Below, piece by piece: positions 1 through 9,474 of a stretch of DNA of 64,000 nt. The DNA lies in contig NZ_CP125854.1 of the NCBI RefSeq assembly GCF_030169785.1, positions 1 through 64,000 on the forward strand, written 5' to 3'. Position 1 is the stretch's first letter. Each line of letters opens with the position of its first letter. The stretch is from Bdellovibrio sp. 22V (GTDB lineage: Bacteria > Bdellovibrionota > Bdellovibrionia > Bdellovibrionales > Bdellovibrionaceae). The position numbers and the translations under genes were made by a program. Under the pieces are notes generated by a model that was not told where the DNA came from, did not search any database, and saw only the letters and a list, made by a program, of their open reading frames with translations.

Positions 1-96
1 TATTTTTATTATATTATTATTTCTTTTGGGTTTTTTTGTTTTTTTGTTCCTTTGTTTTGTGGGGCGGGGGTTTTTTTTTTTAAAAAAAAAAAAAAA
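1..96. other. Homopolymer-rich, probably damaged contig end
   Basis: The first 96 bases are T-runs broken by G-runs, ending in eleven Ts directly followed by sixteen As. Nothing like this occurs elsewhere in the window. Recognisable BatA coding sequence begins immediately afterwards. The simplest reading is low-quality sequence at a contig edge. A genuine low-complexity tract cannot be excluded from the sequence alone. Confidence 0.6.
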
Positions 97-1020
97 ACGC
101 CGACGCTGCAGTTTGGTTCTGTGGAGCTTCTTAAGACGGTAACGCCCTCACTGCGCACGCGTCTTATGCACGTGCCGACGGCTTTGAAAGCAGCGGGGTT
201 GGTTTTCGTCATCATGGCACTGGCGCGCCCACAAACGATGAACACGAAGATCCGTAAGAATGTCGAAGGTATTGATATTGTGATTTGCCTCGACGTTTCG
301 GATAGCATGTTGATCGAAGATATGAAGCCGCTGAATCGTTTGGAGGCGGCGAAAGAGACTATTAAACAATTTATCGAAGGCCGCAGTTCCGATCGTATCG
401 GTCTTGTGGTTTTCGCCGGTGAGTCGTTTACATTGGTGCCGCCGACTTTGGATTACCAGTTGATTCTTCAGCGCGTGAATGAAATCACGTCTGCCTCCAG
501 TGCGAAAATCAAAGATGGAACGGCATTGGGTGTTTCGATGGCCAATGCTGCAGGTCGCTTGAAAGATTCCCAAGCAAAAAGCCGCGTGATGATTTTTATG
601 ACGGACGGAGAGAACAACTCTGGCACGATCGATCCTGAAACAGGTCTTGAAATTGCCAAGGGTTACGGGATCAAAGTTTATTCGATCGGTATCGGTAAAG
701 ACGGGCCAACGCGCATTCCGGTGTATACGCGAGATATTTTTGGCCAGAAAATCAAAACTTATCAGCCTTTCGAAAGTGCCGTGAATGACGATCTTTTAGG
801 AAGAATGGCGTCCGAGACCGGCGGAAAATATTATCGTGCGACGAATGAAGGCTCTCTTAAGAAAGTCTTTAACGACATTGATAGTCTCGAAAAAACGAAA
901 ATCGACGTGAATAAGTTCACCAACTACACCGAAAAATTCCCTCCGTATTTGGTGACGGGAATTATTCTTTATCTGGCGGGATTGCTCCTAGGCCGTTCTT
1001 GGTTAAGGAGGGTGCCGTAA
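52..1020 (+). CDS. batA: BatA-type VWA-domain membrane protein, 5' end unreliable
   Basis: This is a von Willebrand factor A (VWA) domain protein of the Bat (Bacteroides aerotolerance) type, expected in the inner membrane with the VWA domain on one face. The metal-ion-dependent adhesion motif DVSDS lies at residues 81-85 and a TDGENN loop follows. A transmembrane helix is predicted near residues 45-57, ahead of the ALARPQ signature, and another at the C-terminus. The normal family N-terminus (a hydrophobic helix before KTPTLQFGSVELL) is replaced here by homopolymer-encoded residues. The frame stays open to base 1, so the TTG at 52 is only nominal and the real start is probably missing or corrupted. 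The next gene is also a VWA protein, overlapping as TAATG. Family call firm, start not. Confidence 0.8.
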   Translation: MFCGAGVFFFKKKKKTPTLQFGSVELLKTVTPSLRTRLMHVPTALKAAGLVFVIMALARPQTMNTKIRKNVEGIDIVICLDVSDSMLIEDMKPLNRLEAAKETIKQFIEGRSSDRIGLVVFAGESFTLVPPTLDYQLILQRVNEITSASSAKIKDGTALGVSMANAAGRLKDSQAKSRVMIFMTDGENNSGTIDPETGLEIAKGYGIKVYSIGIGKDGPTRIPVYTRDIFGQKIKTYQPFESAVNDDLLGRMASETGGKYYRATNEGSLKKVFNDIDSLEKTKIDVNKFTNYTEKFPPYLVTGIILYLAGLLLGRSWLRRVP

Positions 1021-2084
1021 TGTTCAGATTTGAAAACATCGCCGCCTTCAATTACCTTTGGCTGATTCCGGCTATTATTGTGATCGGATTTTTCTTTGAT
1101 CGTCGCTCACGCAAACAAATGCAAGAGGCGATTGGTTCGCGTCTTTATCCGTTTCTTTCAAGCTCGGTGTCTTCGAAGAAACGCAAAATCAAAACAACAT
1201 TGCAGGTTTTAGCAGTGTTCTTTTTTGTTCTAGCTCTGGCACGCCCGCAAATGGGAGAAAGCCAGCAAGAAGTCAAAAGTGAAGGTGTGGAAATTATCTT
1301 CGCCGTCGACGTTTCGGAAAGTATGATGGCCGAAGATGTGAAACCGTCGCGCTTGGCGCAAGCCAAAGTGGAGCTCAGTCGTTTGATTGACCTTATGCCG
1401 GGCAATAAAGTCGGCGTGGTCGCATTCGCCGGTTCGGCAGCACTTCTTTCCCCATTAACGAATGATCCTGGCGCCATTAAAATGTATCTGGAATCTTTAG
1501 AACCAAGCTCTGTTTCCTCCCAAGGGACGAACTTTACTGATGCTTTGAAAACGGCGAAGGAAGCTTTCGAGCGCGGCGGGGTTTCAACGGATGAAGTTGT
1601 CAAAGTCACGCGTGTGATCTTGATTGCCTCTGACGGTGAAGACCACGAGCAGGGTGCTTTAGATGAAGCGCAAAAAATGGCGAAAGAAGGCATTCGCATT
1701 TTCACTTTGGCTTACGGAACTGAAAAGGGCGGCGCGATTCCTGTTCGCGACGGTATGGGTTTCCTTAAAGGTTATAAAAAAGATCGCCAGGGTCAGACCG
1801 TTCTTACGACGGTCAAAGGTGATGCGCTGAGAGCATTAGCGGAAGCAGGCCAAGGCAGTTTCTATTTCGCTACCTTTGGCGGAGATCAAACGAAATTGTT
1901 AGTTGAAGACATCAGCAAGCTCGAAAGAACACAGTTTGATTCGACCGTGGCAACCCAATACGAAGAAAGATTTCAGACGTTCTTGTTGATAGGAATAATT
2001 TTAGCTCTTCTTGAGTTGTTCTTAGGGGAACGCCGCGCCGGATTTAGATTCTGGAAAGGCCGTTACGAGGTGCCTCCATCATGA
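1020..2084 (+). CDS. batB: BatB-type VWA-domain membrane protein
   Basis: Second VWA-domain protein of the cluster, 354 residues from ATG 1020, chosen because an AAGGAGG ribosome-binding site sits just upstream and the ATG overlaps the batA stop as TAATG. A transmembrane helix near residues 11-24 is followed by a second helix ending in the ALARPQ signature. The VWA motif reads DVSES, then a SDGEDHEQ loop. A C-terminal helix precedes the basic tail. It is about 35-40% similar by eye to the upstream protein, consistent with the tandem BatA/BatB arrangement. Bat proteins are thought to form a periplasm-facing complex linked to MoxR ATPases and envelope or oxidative stress; no moxR is inside the window. 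Confidence 0.85.
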   Translation: MFRFENIAAFNYLWLIPAIIVIGFFFDRRSRKQMQEAIGSRLYPFLSSSVSSKKRKIKTTLQVLAVFFFVLALARPQMGESQQEVKSEGVEIIFAVDVSESMMAEDVKPSRLAQAKVELSRLIDLMPGNKVGVVAFAGSAALLSPLTNDPGAIKMYLESLEPSSVSSQGTNFTDALKTAKEAFERGGVSTDEVVKVTRVILIASDGEDHEQGALDEAQKMAKEGIRIFTLAYGTEKGGAIPVRDGMGFLKGYKKDRQGQTVLTTVKGDALRALAEAGQGSFYFATFGGDQTKLLVEDISKLERTQFDSTVATQYEERFQTFLLIGIILALLELFLGERRAGFRFWKGRYEVPPS

Positions 2085-2833
2085 TGCGTGTAACTTCAAC
2101 CTCCCTGGCTGTCATTGTCTTTTTGTCTGTTGCAGGATGCGGTCCCGGTCGACCTCATTTGCAGACGTTGGAGTCGAACCGCGAAGGGAATAAAGCGCTC
2201 AAAGCTCAAAACTTCCAAACGGCGATGGATAAATATCTTGAAGCTCTTCGCCACGATCCTTTCGTAGGGCAATTGCATTTAAATTTGGGTTTGACGTTTG
2301 AAGGCGGACAACAGGCCGAAAAAGCTTTACAGTCCTACAAAGAAGCCGAAGCTTTGGCCGAGAAAGAAAAAAACGGCGAGCTTCTTTTCATGGCTCGATT
2401 CAATCGCGCGCAACTTTTGGGGAAAGCCAAAAAGATCGACGAAGCTTTGGAAGTTTATCAAAAAGCATTGGAAGTCATTCCGTCATCCAATGAAGTGAAG
2501 GTCAATATTGAACTCCTCACGCAGAACCAACAGGGACAAGGCGGCGGAGAGAATAAAGACCAACAACAGCAAGGCAATCAAGGTCAGCAACAACAGAATC
2601 AACAAGGCCAAGATCAGAAAGATCAAAAGGATCAAAAAGATCAAGAGCAGAAAGATGAACCGAAGCAGGTTCAGCAGTCGCCGAAATACAAGCCTCGTCC
2701 TTTCAAAGGACAAGAGCTTTCCGAAGGCGACGTAAAAAAGATTCTGGGAGAGCTCAAACAGCAGGAAGAAAAAATCCGTGCTGAGTACAATCGTAAAGAA
2801 GTGAAGGAGCAGCCTCGTGATAAAGACTGGTAA
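2081..2833 (+). CDS. batC: BatC-type TPR lipoprotein
   Basis: Lipoprotein of 250 residues whose signal peptide ends in the lipobox VAGC (Cys20). Residues about 30-145 form tetratricopeptide-like helical repeats (for example the NKALKAQNFQTAMDKYLEAL stretch). Residues about 150-197 are extremely Q/K/D-rich (QQQQGNQ, DQKDQKDQKD), a flexible polar linker typical of BatC proteins. The start ATG 2081 overlaps the batB stop as ATGA, and the 3' end overlaps batD by 17 bases, so the four genes are probably translated as one operon. Role: scaffold of the Bat complex in the periplasm, inferred from family and context. The linker accounts for the long leucine-rich frame on the opposite strand. Confidence 0.82.
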   Translation: MMRVTSTSLAVIVFLSVAGCGPGRPHLQTLESNREGNKALKAQNFQTAMDKYLEALRHDPFVGQLHLNLGLTFEGGQQAEKALQSYKEAEALAEKEKNGELLFMARFNRAQLLGKAKKIDEALEVYQKALEVIPSSNEVKVNIELLTQNQQGQGGGENKDQQQQGNQGQQQQNQQGQDQKDQKDQKDQEQKDEPKQVQQSPKYKPRPFKGQELSEGDVKKILGELKQQEEKIRAEYNRKEVKEQPRDKDW

Positions 2834-4790
2834 TTTTCTGTTCTTTCTGAGTATTTTGTTTTGGACGTTTTTTGCTCAGGCGAACACGACCGTACAAACA
2901 ACCGTCGATCGCAATGAAATGGGAATGGGGGACACTTTCACTTTAACAGTGGCGGTGGTTTCAACCGATGAGGTCAACATCCAAGACCCGCGTATTCCGG
3001 ATTTGGACGGGTTTGATCTTTTGAATAACTGGCAATCAACGGCGGTGGCGCAAAAACTTGTGAACACGCCTTCAGGAATGCAGTTCGAAACTCAGCGCCG
3101 CAAAGAATTTCATTATATGTTGAGTCCGAAAAGACCGGGCGCCTTAAGTGTTTCGTCTTTTGAAGTCGTCGTTGATGGCAAGGTTCATCGCACGCAACCG
3201 ATCGTTATCAAAGTGGGTGCGCCTGGCAGCGGAGCTCCTCCGCCAGCGAAAAAGCGTCCTGGGCAAATGCCAGGCTTCGACGATCCTTTTGAAGACATGG
3301 ATAACGCGGAAGAGGAGATTTTCAATCAGCTTCTTCGGCAAAGACAGAAATTGTTGCAACAACAAATGCAACAGATGGTTCCCGATGAGCCGCAATGGCC
3401 TTCGGCAACGGGATTGCCGGAAGCCGCCTTTCGCAGTCTGCCGACAAATCCGAATGAAGCATTTTTTATTTCCGTTGAAGTGGACAAGACCGAAGTTTAC
3501 GAAGGCGAACAGGTCACTGTGAACTGGTATATCTATACGCGCGGTCAGATGGAAACTTTAGATCGTTTGAAGTTTCCAAGTTTGAAAGGTTTTTGGAAAG
3601 AGATCATCGAAGAAGTTCCTTCCATTCAGTTCAGCGAAGAGATCGTCAACGGTGTTCCTTGGAAAAAAGCTCTTTTAGCATCGCACGCTCTTTTCCCGAT
3701 TAAACCGGGGACAGCGACGATTGATGAATACAAAATCAAATCGCGCGTGCGTTTGCCGGCGCAGGGTTTTGGTTTTTACGGCCGCCCTTATGAATACACG
3801 AAAAGTTCAGCGCGTGTTCCGATCAAGGTGAAACCTTTGCCGGTGGAAGGTCGCCCTTCCGACTTCACGGGAGCCGTTGGACAATTTGAACTTCATTCAA
3901 GCGTTGAGCATCAATCCGTTCCGGTGAATCAGCCGTTCAGTTTTCGCGTGCGTTTTGAAGGTGCGGGAAATGCCAAGCTGATTGATCTGCCGGCGATGAC
4001 ATTGCCGGCGGGTCTTGAACAATACGACACGAAATCGGAATCGAAGTTTTTTAAAAATGGTCGCAGCTATAAAGAATTCGAAGTTCTTTTGATTCCTCGA
4101 CAAGAGGGTGAAATGACCATTCCCGCTTTGAATGTCAGCATGTTTGATCCGCAAACCAGCAAGTATTACACAAGAACGGCGCCCGCAATCACCCTGAAAG
4201 TCGTGAACAATCCGAATGCTCCGGTGGGATCTTCTTCGCGTCTGGCCGATGTTAAAAAAGCTGCGGAACCTAAAGTGGTGGAAAATCGTTTGCCAGATCC
4301 GATCATGACATGGCAGCCGGCGGCGGAAGCCAGCGTTGTCTATCGTCCGTGGTTTTGGGCTTTGATTTACGCGAGCGTTTTAGCAGGTCTTCTGGTGAAA
4401 GCTCAGCGCATGTTTGGCTGGGGACGCCGTCGCCGCACTTTGAAAGAGCTTGTGCAAAAACGTTACAAAGTCGTTGATGCGGCCCTTGCAAAACAAGACT
4501 ATCGCAAAGTGGGCGTTGAAATGACCAATATCTTCTACACCGTCCTTGGCGAAGTTGCGGGCGCGGGCGGCGCTTCACTAGAAATTACAAGGCTTCTTGA
4601 GATGGTCCCGCCAAGCTTGCGTCGCGATCACGGAACGGACATCGCGCAAACCTTTGAGATCTTCCAAACCATGAGCTTCGCACCCGAAGAAATGTTGGGC
4701 TCTTTGAAAACACCGGCAGTCATGAGAACCAACGTCGAACACGGTAAAAAAGTGATCAGTGACGTCATCGCCGCCGGTGAAGTCGAGTAA
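2817..4790 (+). CDS. batD: BatD family (oxygen tolerance) protein
   Basis: A 657-residue exported protein. A signal peptide ends near FAQA (residue 22). It is followed by immunoglobulin-like beta domains typical of BatD, starting TTVDRNEMGMGDTFTLTV. A Q/M-rich insert lies near residues 150-200, and a transmembrane helix near 510-530 (WFWALIYASVLAGLLV) precedes a cytoplasmic helical tail. GTG 2817 is used, with GAAGGAG eight bases upstream inside batC. It is the last gene of the batABCD run; the next gene has its own leader about 80 bases on. In other bacteria BatD acts with the VWA proteins and is linked to aerotolerance and stress survival. The precise molecular function is not known. Confidence 0.83.
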   Translation: MIKTGNFLFFLSILFWTFFAQANTTVQTTVDRNEMGMGDTFTLTVAVVSTDEVNIQDPRIPDLDGFDLLNNWQSTAVAQKLVNTPSGMQFETQRRKEFHYMLSPKRPGALSVSSFEVVVDGKVHRTQPIVIKVGAPGSGAPPPAKKRPGQMPGFDDPFEDMDNAEEEIFNQLLRQRQKLLQQQMQQMVPDEPQWPSATGLPEAAFRSLPTNPNEAFFISVEVDKTEVYEGEQVTVNWYIYTRGQMETLDRLKFPSLKGFWKEIIEEVPSIQFSEEIVNGVPWKKALLASHALFPIKPGTATIDEYKIKSRVRLPAQGFGFYGRPYEYTKSSARVPIKVKPLPVEGRPSDFTGAVGQFELHSSVEHQSVPVNQPFSFRVRFEGAGNAKLIDLPAMTLPAGLEQYDTKSESKFFKNGRSYKEFEVLLIPRQEGEMTIPALNVSMFDPQTSKYYTRTAPAITLKVVNNPNAPVGSSSRLADVKKAAEPKVVENRLPDPIMTWQPAAEASVVYRPWFWALIYASVLAGLLVKAQRMFGWGRRRRTLKELVQKRYKVVDAALAKQDYRKVGVEMTNIFYTVLGEVAGAGGASLEITRLLEMVPPSLRRDHGTDIAQTFEIFQTMSFAPEEMLGSLKTPAVMRTNVEHGKKVISDVIAAGEVE

Positions 4791-4872
4791 GCATTCTAAG
4801 GCATTGATAATCGACACTGGACCTGAACGGGTTCTCTTTCGAGGAGTATGATGAGGCGAGAAGGGAGGACTT

Positions 4873-5364
4873 ATGAAGGACTTCCATGATTTTCATCGAC
4901 CTTCGCAGTCGGAATTAAAAAGCAAACTCTCGCCCTTGCAATACGAAGTCACACAGATGGAAGGGACCGAGCGTCCTTTCAACAATAAATACTGGGATAA
5001 CAAGGAACCTGGAATCTATGTTGATATCGTTTCAGGAGAACCGCTTTTTAGTTCGAAAGATAAATACGATTCGGGAACGGGTTGGCCTAGTTTTACGAAG
5101 CCTTTGAATCCTGAATTTATCATCACCCAATTGGATCGCACGCTGTCTTTACCTCGCACGGAAGTGCGCAGTAAACACGGGGATAATCACCTGGGTCACA
5201 TTTTCAACGATGGCCCCTCGCCTTCAGGGAAACGGTACTGCATGAACTCAGCGGCCCTGCGTTTTATTCCTGTGAAAGATCTTGAAAAAGAAGGTTATGG
5301 CGAGTTCTTGCGGCTTTTTCAAGAGCAAGAAGGGGAGCCGGAAGCTGGAGCGCCGGGCTATTGA
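4873..5364 (+). CDS. msrB: Peptide-methionine (R)-S-oxide reductase MsrB
   Basis: Repairs methionine-R-sulfoxide in proteins. The 163-residue protein aligns along its length with single-domain Msr[48 protein letters not shown] and the catalytic [11 protein letters not shown] (Cys123). The zinc-binding CxxC pairs of many MsrBs are absent, as in the Bacillus-type subfamily. Thr69 stands at the position where the resolving cysteine usually lies (GCGWPSF), and Cys123 is the only cysteine. It is therefore a one-Cys enzyme that would need thioredoxin or another thiol to reduce the sulfenic acid directly. No signal peptide is seen, so it is cytoplasmic. ATG 4873 follows a GGGAGGA site. Confidence 0.93.
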   Translation: MKDFHDFHRPSQSELKSKLSPLQYEVTQMEGTERPFNNKYWDNKEPGIYVDIVSGEPLFSSKDKYDSGTGWPSFTKPLNPEFIITQLDRTLSLPRTEVRSKHGDNHLGHIFNDGPSPSGKRYCMNSAALRFIPVKDLEKEGYGEFLRLFQEQEGEPEAGAPGY

Positions 5365-5461
5365 TTCTCAATGCATTTTCGATTTCCTGTTTTTTTGAAA
5401 TTGCATTGGAATTTGCGAAAGAAGCCTTTAAGTTTCCTCCGATTTTTAAAAGGAGAAAACA

Positions 5462-5788
5462 ATGCGCTTCATTCTTGCATCTTTGACTTTGATTCTTTCA
5501 ACGACAGCTTTTGCTCAGCAAGACAACTGTCAAAAATACGCAACGAAAAATCGTTACATGACGGCGATTAAAACGGTGGCGGCTCACGTAGAATATTCCA
5601 TCGACGAGCTTTGCACATTGCCAAAAGTTTTGGATATCGAAGCGCAACCTTCGCGCGTGATCACACCAAAAGGGGATGTGATTCCTCACGTGCGCGTACA
5701 ACTTCATATGGCATACGAAAGCTGCTTGTACATGGTTCGTGACGCCGACCAGGTCATCACTTCCAGCCGTTGCTACTCTGGTTGGTAA
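5462..5788 (+). CDS. Small secreted hypothetical protein
   Basis: A 108-residue protein with a clear signal peptide cleaved after TAFA (about residue 18). The mature part is about 90 residues with four cysteines (DNC, ELC, ESC, SRC), which probably form two disulfides in the periplasm. An AAAAGGAG site precedes ATG 5462. No family is recognised. Its stop codon directly abuts the stop of the convergent sirtuin gene, with no base between them. Confidence 0.7.
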   Translation: MRFILASLTLILSTTAFAQQDNCQKYATKNRYMTAIKTVAAHVEYSIDELCTLPKVLDIEAQPSRVITPKGDVIPHVRVQLHMAYESCLYMVRDADQVITSSRCYSGW

Positions 5789-6505
5789 TCACTCCTCCGA
5801 GCTGAAGAACTCTTTGATGAAACGTGGGACTTCGCTGGAAGCGGGGCCCACGTAGTGTTCGCTGAAGGCCGAAGAGATTTCGGTGTCTTTGAGATTGATT
5901 TCTATTTTCTTAGCTTTCCAGGCCAGGCGCACGAAACCGGCAGCGGGGTAAACATTGCCGCTGGTCCCGATTGAAATAAAATAATCGGCCTTTTCCAAGG
6001 CCTCATAGATTTCCTCCATGTGATGGGGCATCTCGCCGAACCACACGATGTCGGGGCGAACGCCTCCCGTGCGCCCACAATTTAAGCATTTCTGATCTAC
6101 GTCGAGGTCTAAAAGCCATTCATAGTGTTCGTCACAATAGAGGCAAAAAACTTTGTCGAGGCGGCCGTGCATATGGCGCAGGTTCTTTGAGCCCGCGCGG
6201 CGGTGCAGGTTATCCACGTTTTGGGTCACGAGAAGAAAGTGGCCTTCCCACTTTTTCTCCAACTCTGCCAGCGCTAAATGGGCGGGATTTGGTTGAATTT
6301 TCGGGTCTTGCAGTTGGGCCCGTCTCAGGTTGTAAAAGCGCTGAACCAGAGCGGGATTGCGGGCGAAGGCCTCGGGGGTGGCGACATCTTCGATTCGATG
6401 CTCCTCCCAAAGTCCATCTTGGTCGCGAAACGTGCGAATGCCGCTCTCTGCAGAGATCCCCGCACCTGTGAGAATCACTATGTTCTTAAAAAGCCTTAAG
6501 TCCAT
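5789..6505 (-). CDS. cobB: NAD-dependent protein deacylase, sirtuin (CobB type)
   Basis: Sir2-family enzyme that removes acyl groups from lysine using NAD+. The 238-residue protein begins with the NAD-binding GAGISAESGIRTFRD motif, then the TQNVDNLHRRAG motif with the catalytic His in HMHG. A zinc-ribbon follows (CLYC ... CLNCGRTGGVRPD, four cysteines) and then VWFGEMP. The FYNLRR segment supplies the Tyr and Arg that class III sirtuins such as CobB use to bind succinyl or malonyl groups, so desuccinylase activity is plausible. It is transcribed alone, convergent with the small secreted protein and divergent from aconitase. Confidence 0.93.
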   Translation of the reverse strand: MDLRLFKNIVILTGAGISAESGIRTFRDQDGLWEEHRIEDVATPEAFARNPALVQRFYNLRRAQLQDPKIQPNPAHLALAELEKKWEGHFLLVTQNVDNLHRRAGSKNLRHMHGRLDKVFCLYCDEHYEWLLDLDVDQKCLNCGRTGGVRPDIVWFGEMPHHMEEIYEALEKADYFISIGTSGNVYPAAGFVRLAWKAKKIEINLKDTEISSAFSEHYVGPASSEVPRFIKEFFSSEE

Positions 6506-6533
6506 TTATGCCTCGCACAAACCTGTGGAAACG

Positions 6534-6562
6534 TTGAGCTTTCAACTGATTTTCATTAGGAT
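6534..6562 (+). promoter_or_regulatory. Candidate sigma-70-type promoter for aconitase
   Basis: TTGAGC and TAGGAT hexamers are separated by 17 bases, about 30 bases before the aconitase start. The placement and spacing fit a housekeeping promoter. This is a reading by eye only. Confidence 0.4.
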
Positions 6563-6591
6563 GGGGCGTTCTTCAAAGAAAGGCAATTACA

Positions 6592-8850
6592 ATGGCTTCT
6601 AAAATCGAAACGTCACCTGAAATGGTGCAGAACGTTTACAAGAAGACAGCAGAAAGATTGGCTGTCGTTCGCAATCGTTTGAACCGCCCTTTGACTTTGG
6701 CGGAGAAAATTTTGTTCGGTCACTTGGATGATCCACAAAATCAAGAATTGGTTCGTGGTGAGAGCTTTCTTCTTCTCAGACCAGACCGTGTGGCGATGCA
6801 AGATGCGACTGCACAAATGGCTTTATTGCAATTCATGCTTGCTGGAAAAGACGAAGCAGCCGTTCCTTCAACAGTTCACTGCGATCACTTGATCCAAGCT
6901 TACAAAGGCAAAGACGCCGACATGAACGCTTCGAACATCTCGAACAAAGAGGTTTTCGAATTCTTGGCGACAACGTCTTCTCGTTACAACATCGGCTTCT
7001 GGAGACCTGGCGCCGGTATCATTCATCAAGTTATTCTAGAAAACTACGCTTTCCCGGGCGGTTTGATGATCGGGACAGACTCTCACACTCCGAATGCGGG
7101 TGGTTTGGGTATGTGTGCAGTAGGTGTTGGTGGATCTGACGCTTCTGACGTGATGGTAGGACTTCCTTGGGAAGTTAAAAATCCAAAATTGATCGGCGTT
7201 CACTTGAAAGGAAAACTTTCCGGTTGGGCTTCTGCCAAAGACGTGATCTTGAAACTTTGCGGAATGCTAACTGTAAAAGGTGGTACGGATAAAATCGTTG
7301 AGTACTTCGGTGAAGGCACTCACTCCATCTCTTGTACTGGTAAAGCGACAATCACAAACATGGGCGCTGAATTGGGCGCGACATGCTCTGTATTCCCTTA
7401 CGATGACAGAATGGCAGCCTACTTGAAATCCACAGGCCGTGACGAGTTGGCGAAGATCGCCGACGGTCACAAAGACATCTTGTCTGCGGATGCGGACGTT
7501 GTTGCAAATCCTGGCAAATACTTCGACGAAGTTTACGAAATCGATTTGTCCGCTTTGGAACCTCACCTTGTAGGTCCTCACACTCCAGACTTGGCTCGTC
7601 CGATTTCTGCTTTGAAGAAAGAAGCGGCTGAAAAAGGTTACACTTTGAAGATCTCTTCAGCGTTGATCGGTTCTTGCACGAACTCTTCTTACGAAGATAT
7701 CGGCCGTGCGGCTTTCGTCGCGAAACAAGCGATGGAAATCGGCGTGAAAATGAATCAGCCGTTCCTTGTGTCTCCGGGCTCTACACAGATCCAAAAGACT
7801 ATTGAACGGGACGGTCAAATGTTGACGTTCAACGAAGTCGGCGCGACAGTTCTTGCGAACGCTTGCGGTCCTTGCATCGGTCAATGGAAACGTGACGACG
7901 TAAAAACAGGCGAGAAAAATACAATCGTAACTTCTTTCAACCGTAACTTCCGCGCTCGTAACGACGCGAACCCAGAGACACTGGCGTTCATCGGATCTCC
8001 CGAGATCGTAATGGCGTTGGGTCTTGCGGGCCGTTTGGACTTCAACCCTGCCACAGACGAGTTGGAAGGACCAAAAGGTAAAATCAAATTGCAAGCTCCC
8101 GTCGCACCGGAACTTCCTGCTCAAGGTTTTATCCCTGATACAGAAGGTTACCAAAAGCCAGCGGGTGCTCAGGCGCAAGTGGCTGTCAGCCCGACGTCAG
8201 AGCGTTTGCAACTTCTTTCTCCGTTCACAAAATGGGATGGTAAGGACTTCGTCGACAATCTCGTGCTTGCAAAAGCAAAAGGCAAATGTACGACAGACCA
8301 TATCTCTCCGGGCGGTAAGTGGTTGAACTACCGTGGTCACTTGGACAACATCTCTAACAATATGTTGTTGGGCGCAGACAATGCGTTCACAGGTGAAATC
8401 GGTAAAGGTAAAAACTTGTTGGACGGAACAACAGCGGAATTCGCTCAGGTCGCTCGTGCTTACCAAAAAGCGAAAAAAGGCTGGGTGATCATCGGTGATG
8501 AAAACTACGGTGAAGGTTCTTCTCGTGAGCACGCGGCAATGTCGCCAAGATTCTTGGGCTGTACTGCGGTTATCACGAAATCATTTGCTCGTATCCACGA
8601 GACCAACTTGAAGAAACAAGGTGTTCTAGCTTTGACTTTCGTAAATCCAAAAGACTACGACAAGATCCAAGAAGAAGATCATGTCAGCCTTGTAGATCTT
8701 AAAGATCTAGCTCCAGGCAAAAACGTGAAAATGAACATCAAACACAAAGATGGTTCAACAGAGTCTATCGAGTTGAAACACACGTACAACGCGGAACAGT
8801 TGAAATGGTTCCGTGCGGGAAGTGCGTTGAACTTGATTCGCGGACTTTAA
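6592..8850 (+). CDS. acn: Aconitate hydratase
   Basis: Interconverts citrate and isocitrate in the TCA cycle. The 752-residue length and the N-terminal region resemble the mitochondrial-type aconitase rather than the 890-residue AcnA form. The [4Fe-4S] ligands are Cys362 ([12 protein letters not shown]), Cys425 and Cys428 ([11 protein letters not shown]). The C-terminal swivel domain carries [15 protein letters not shown]. It is cytoplasmic. ATG 6592 follows AAAGGCAAT with a moderate ribosome-binding site. The gene is monocistronic: it has its own promoter candidate and a strong terminator. It works with the SucAB-LpdA complex encoded further along the window. Confidence 0.96.
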   Translation: MASKIETSPEMVQNVYKKTAERLAVVRNRLNRPLTLAEKILFGHLDDPQNQELVRGESFLLLRPDRVAMQDATAQMALLQFMLAGKDEAAVPSTVHCDHLIQAYKGKDADMNASNISNKEVFEFLATTSSRYNIGFWRPGAGIIHQVILENYAFPGGLMIGTDSHTPNAGGLGMCAVGVGGSDASDVMVGLPWEVKNPKLIGVHLKGKLSGWASAKDVILKLCGMLTVKGGTDKIVEYFGEGTHSISCTGKATITNMGAELGATCSVFPYDDRMAAYLKSTGRDELAKIADGHKDILSADADVVANPGKYFDEVYEIDLSALEPHLVGPHTPDLARPISALKKEAAEKGYTLKISSALIGSCTNSSYEDIGRAAFVAKQAMEIGVKMNQPFLVSPGSTQIQKTIERDGQMLTFNEVGATVLANACGPCIGQWKRDDVKTGEKNTIVTSFNRNFRARNDANPETLAFIGSPEIVMALGLAGRLDFNPATDELEGPKGKIKLQAPVAPELPAQGFIPDTEGYQKPAGAQAQVAVSPTSERLQLLSPFTKWDGKDFVDNLVLAKAKGKCTTDHISPGGKWLNYRGHLDNISNNMLLGADNAFTGEIGKGKNLLDGTTAEFAQVARAYQKAKKGWVIIGDENYGEGSSREHAAMSPRFLGCTAVITKSFARIHETNLKKQGVLALTFVNPKDYDKIQEEDHVSLVDLKDLAPGKNVKMNIKHKDGSTESIELKHTYNAEQLKWFRAGSALNLIRGL

Positions 8851-8881
8851 TCTATAAATTGAAATCCGTTTTCCAAAAAAG

Positions 8882-8919
8882 AAGCCATGGTCGTAAAGCC
8901 ATGGCTTTCTTTTTTTTTC
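8882..8919 (+). terminator. Rho-independent terminator after aconitase
   Basis: A nine-base stem, AAGCCATGG with CCATGGCTT, has an eight-base loop and is followed by a long T run interrupted by one C. It lies about 30 bases after the aconitase stop. Confidence 0.88.
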
Positions 8920-8980
8920 AGTTTCTTGGCTGGACGTCTCTTTTACTTTGGCCGAAATTCTGCCATATTCTAAAGAACCC

Positions 8981-9466
8981 ATGGCATTGCAACTTTCATT
9001 CAGTATCAGCGATAAATGCACGACCATTCTGCTTAAGGGCAGTTTGAATGAATACTCGTCGGCTCTCGACGGTGTTGAGGTTAATCCCAATTTTGATTTG
9101 AACATTGATCTTAAAGATCTGACAGCGATCAACTCGTTGGGGATCCGCAATTTTCAGAACTGGATCCATCGGATCAAATGCGCGAAGCTGAGACTGTTTT
9201 ATTGCCCGCGCGCTTTTGTGAATCAGCTGAACTTGGTTGAGGGGTTTCTTCCCGATAAGGCAGAAATCGAAAGCTTCTTTGTGCCGTATTATTCCGAGCG
9301 CACAGGGGAGGACGCCAAAGTTCTCTTCACTAAATTCCTCGAATACAAAAAAGTCGACGGTAAAATTCAACTAAAAATTCCCGAAATGTTTGATTCCCAA
9401 GATCAAAAAATGGAATTGGACGTTTTCAAAGATCAGTACTTCCGTTTCCTGGATAAATATTACTAA
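8981..9466 (+). CDS. STAS-like domain protein of unknown role
   Basis: About 161 residues from ATG 8981; a TTG at 8948 in the same frame is possible but has no better ribosome-binding site. The first 90 residues look like a STAS (anti-sigma-factor-antagonist) fold: beta strands, then IDLKDLTAINSLGIRNFQNW, where the INS serine lies where STAS proteins are phosphorylated. A basic helix-rich half follows, ending FRFLDKYY. The weak similarity makes the fold an inference. There is no signal peptide or membrane segment. It lies between the aconitase terminator and a convergent solute-binding-protein gene. Confidence 0.68.
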   Translation: MALQLSFSISDKCTTILLKGSLNEYSSALDGVEVNPNFDLNIDLKDLTAINSLGIRNFQNWIHRIKCAKLRLFYCPRAFVNQLNLVEGFLPDKAEIESFFVPYYSERTGEDAKVLFTKFLEYKKVDGKIQLKIPEMFDSQDQKMELDVFKDQYFRFLDKYY

Positions 9467-9474
9467 AGACTTCT

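Noticed and set aside
2483-2713. Minus-strand leucine-rich frame that looks like a membrane protein
   Set aside because: It is the complement of the Q/K/D-rich linker of BatC; Leu/Ile runs result from reading those codons backwards.
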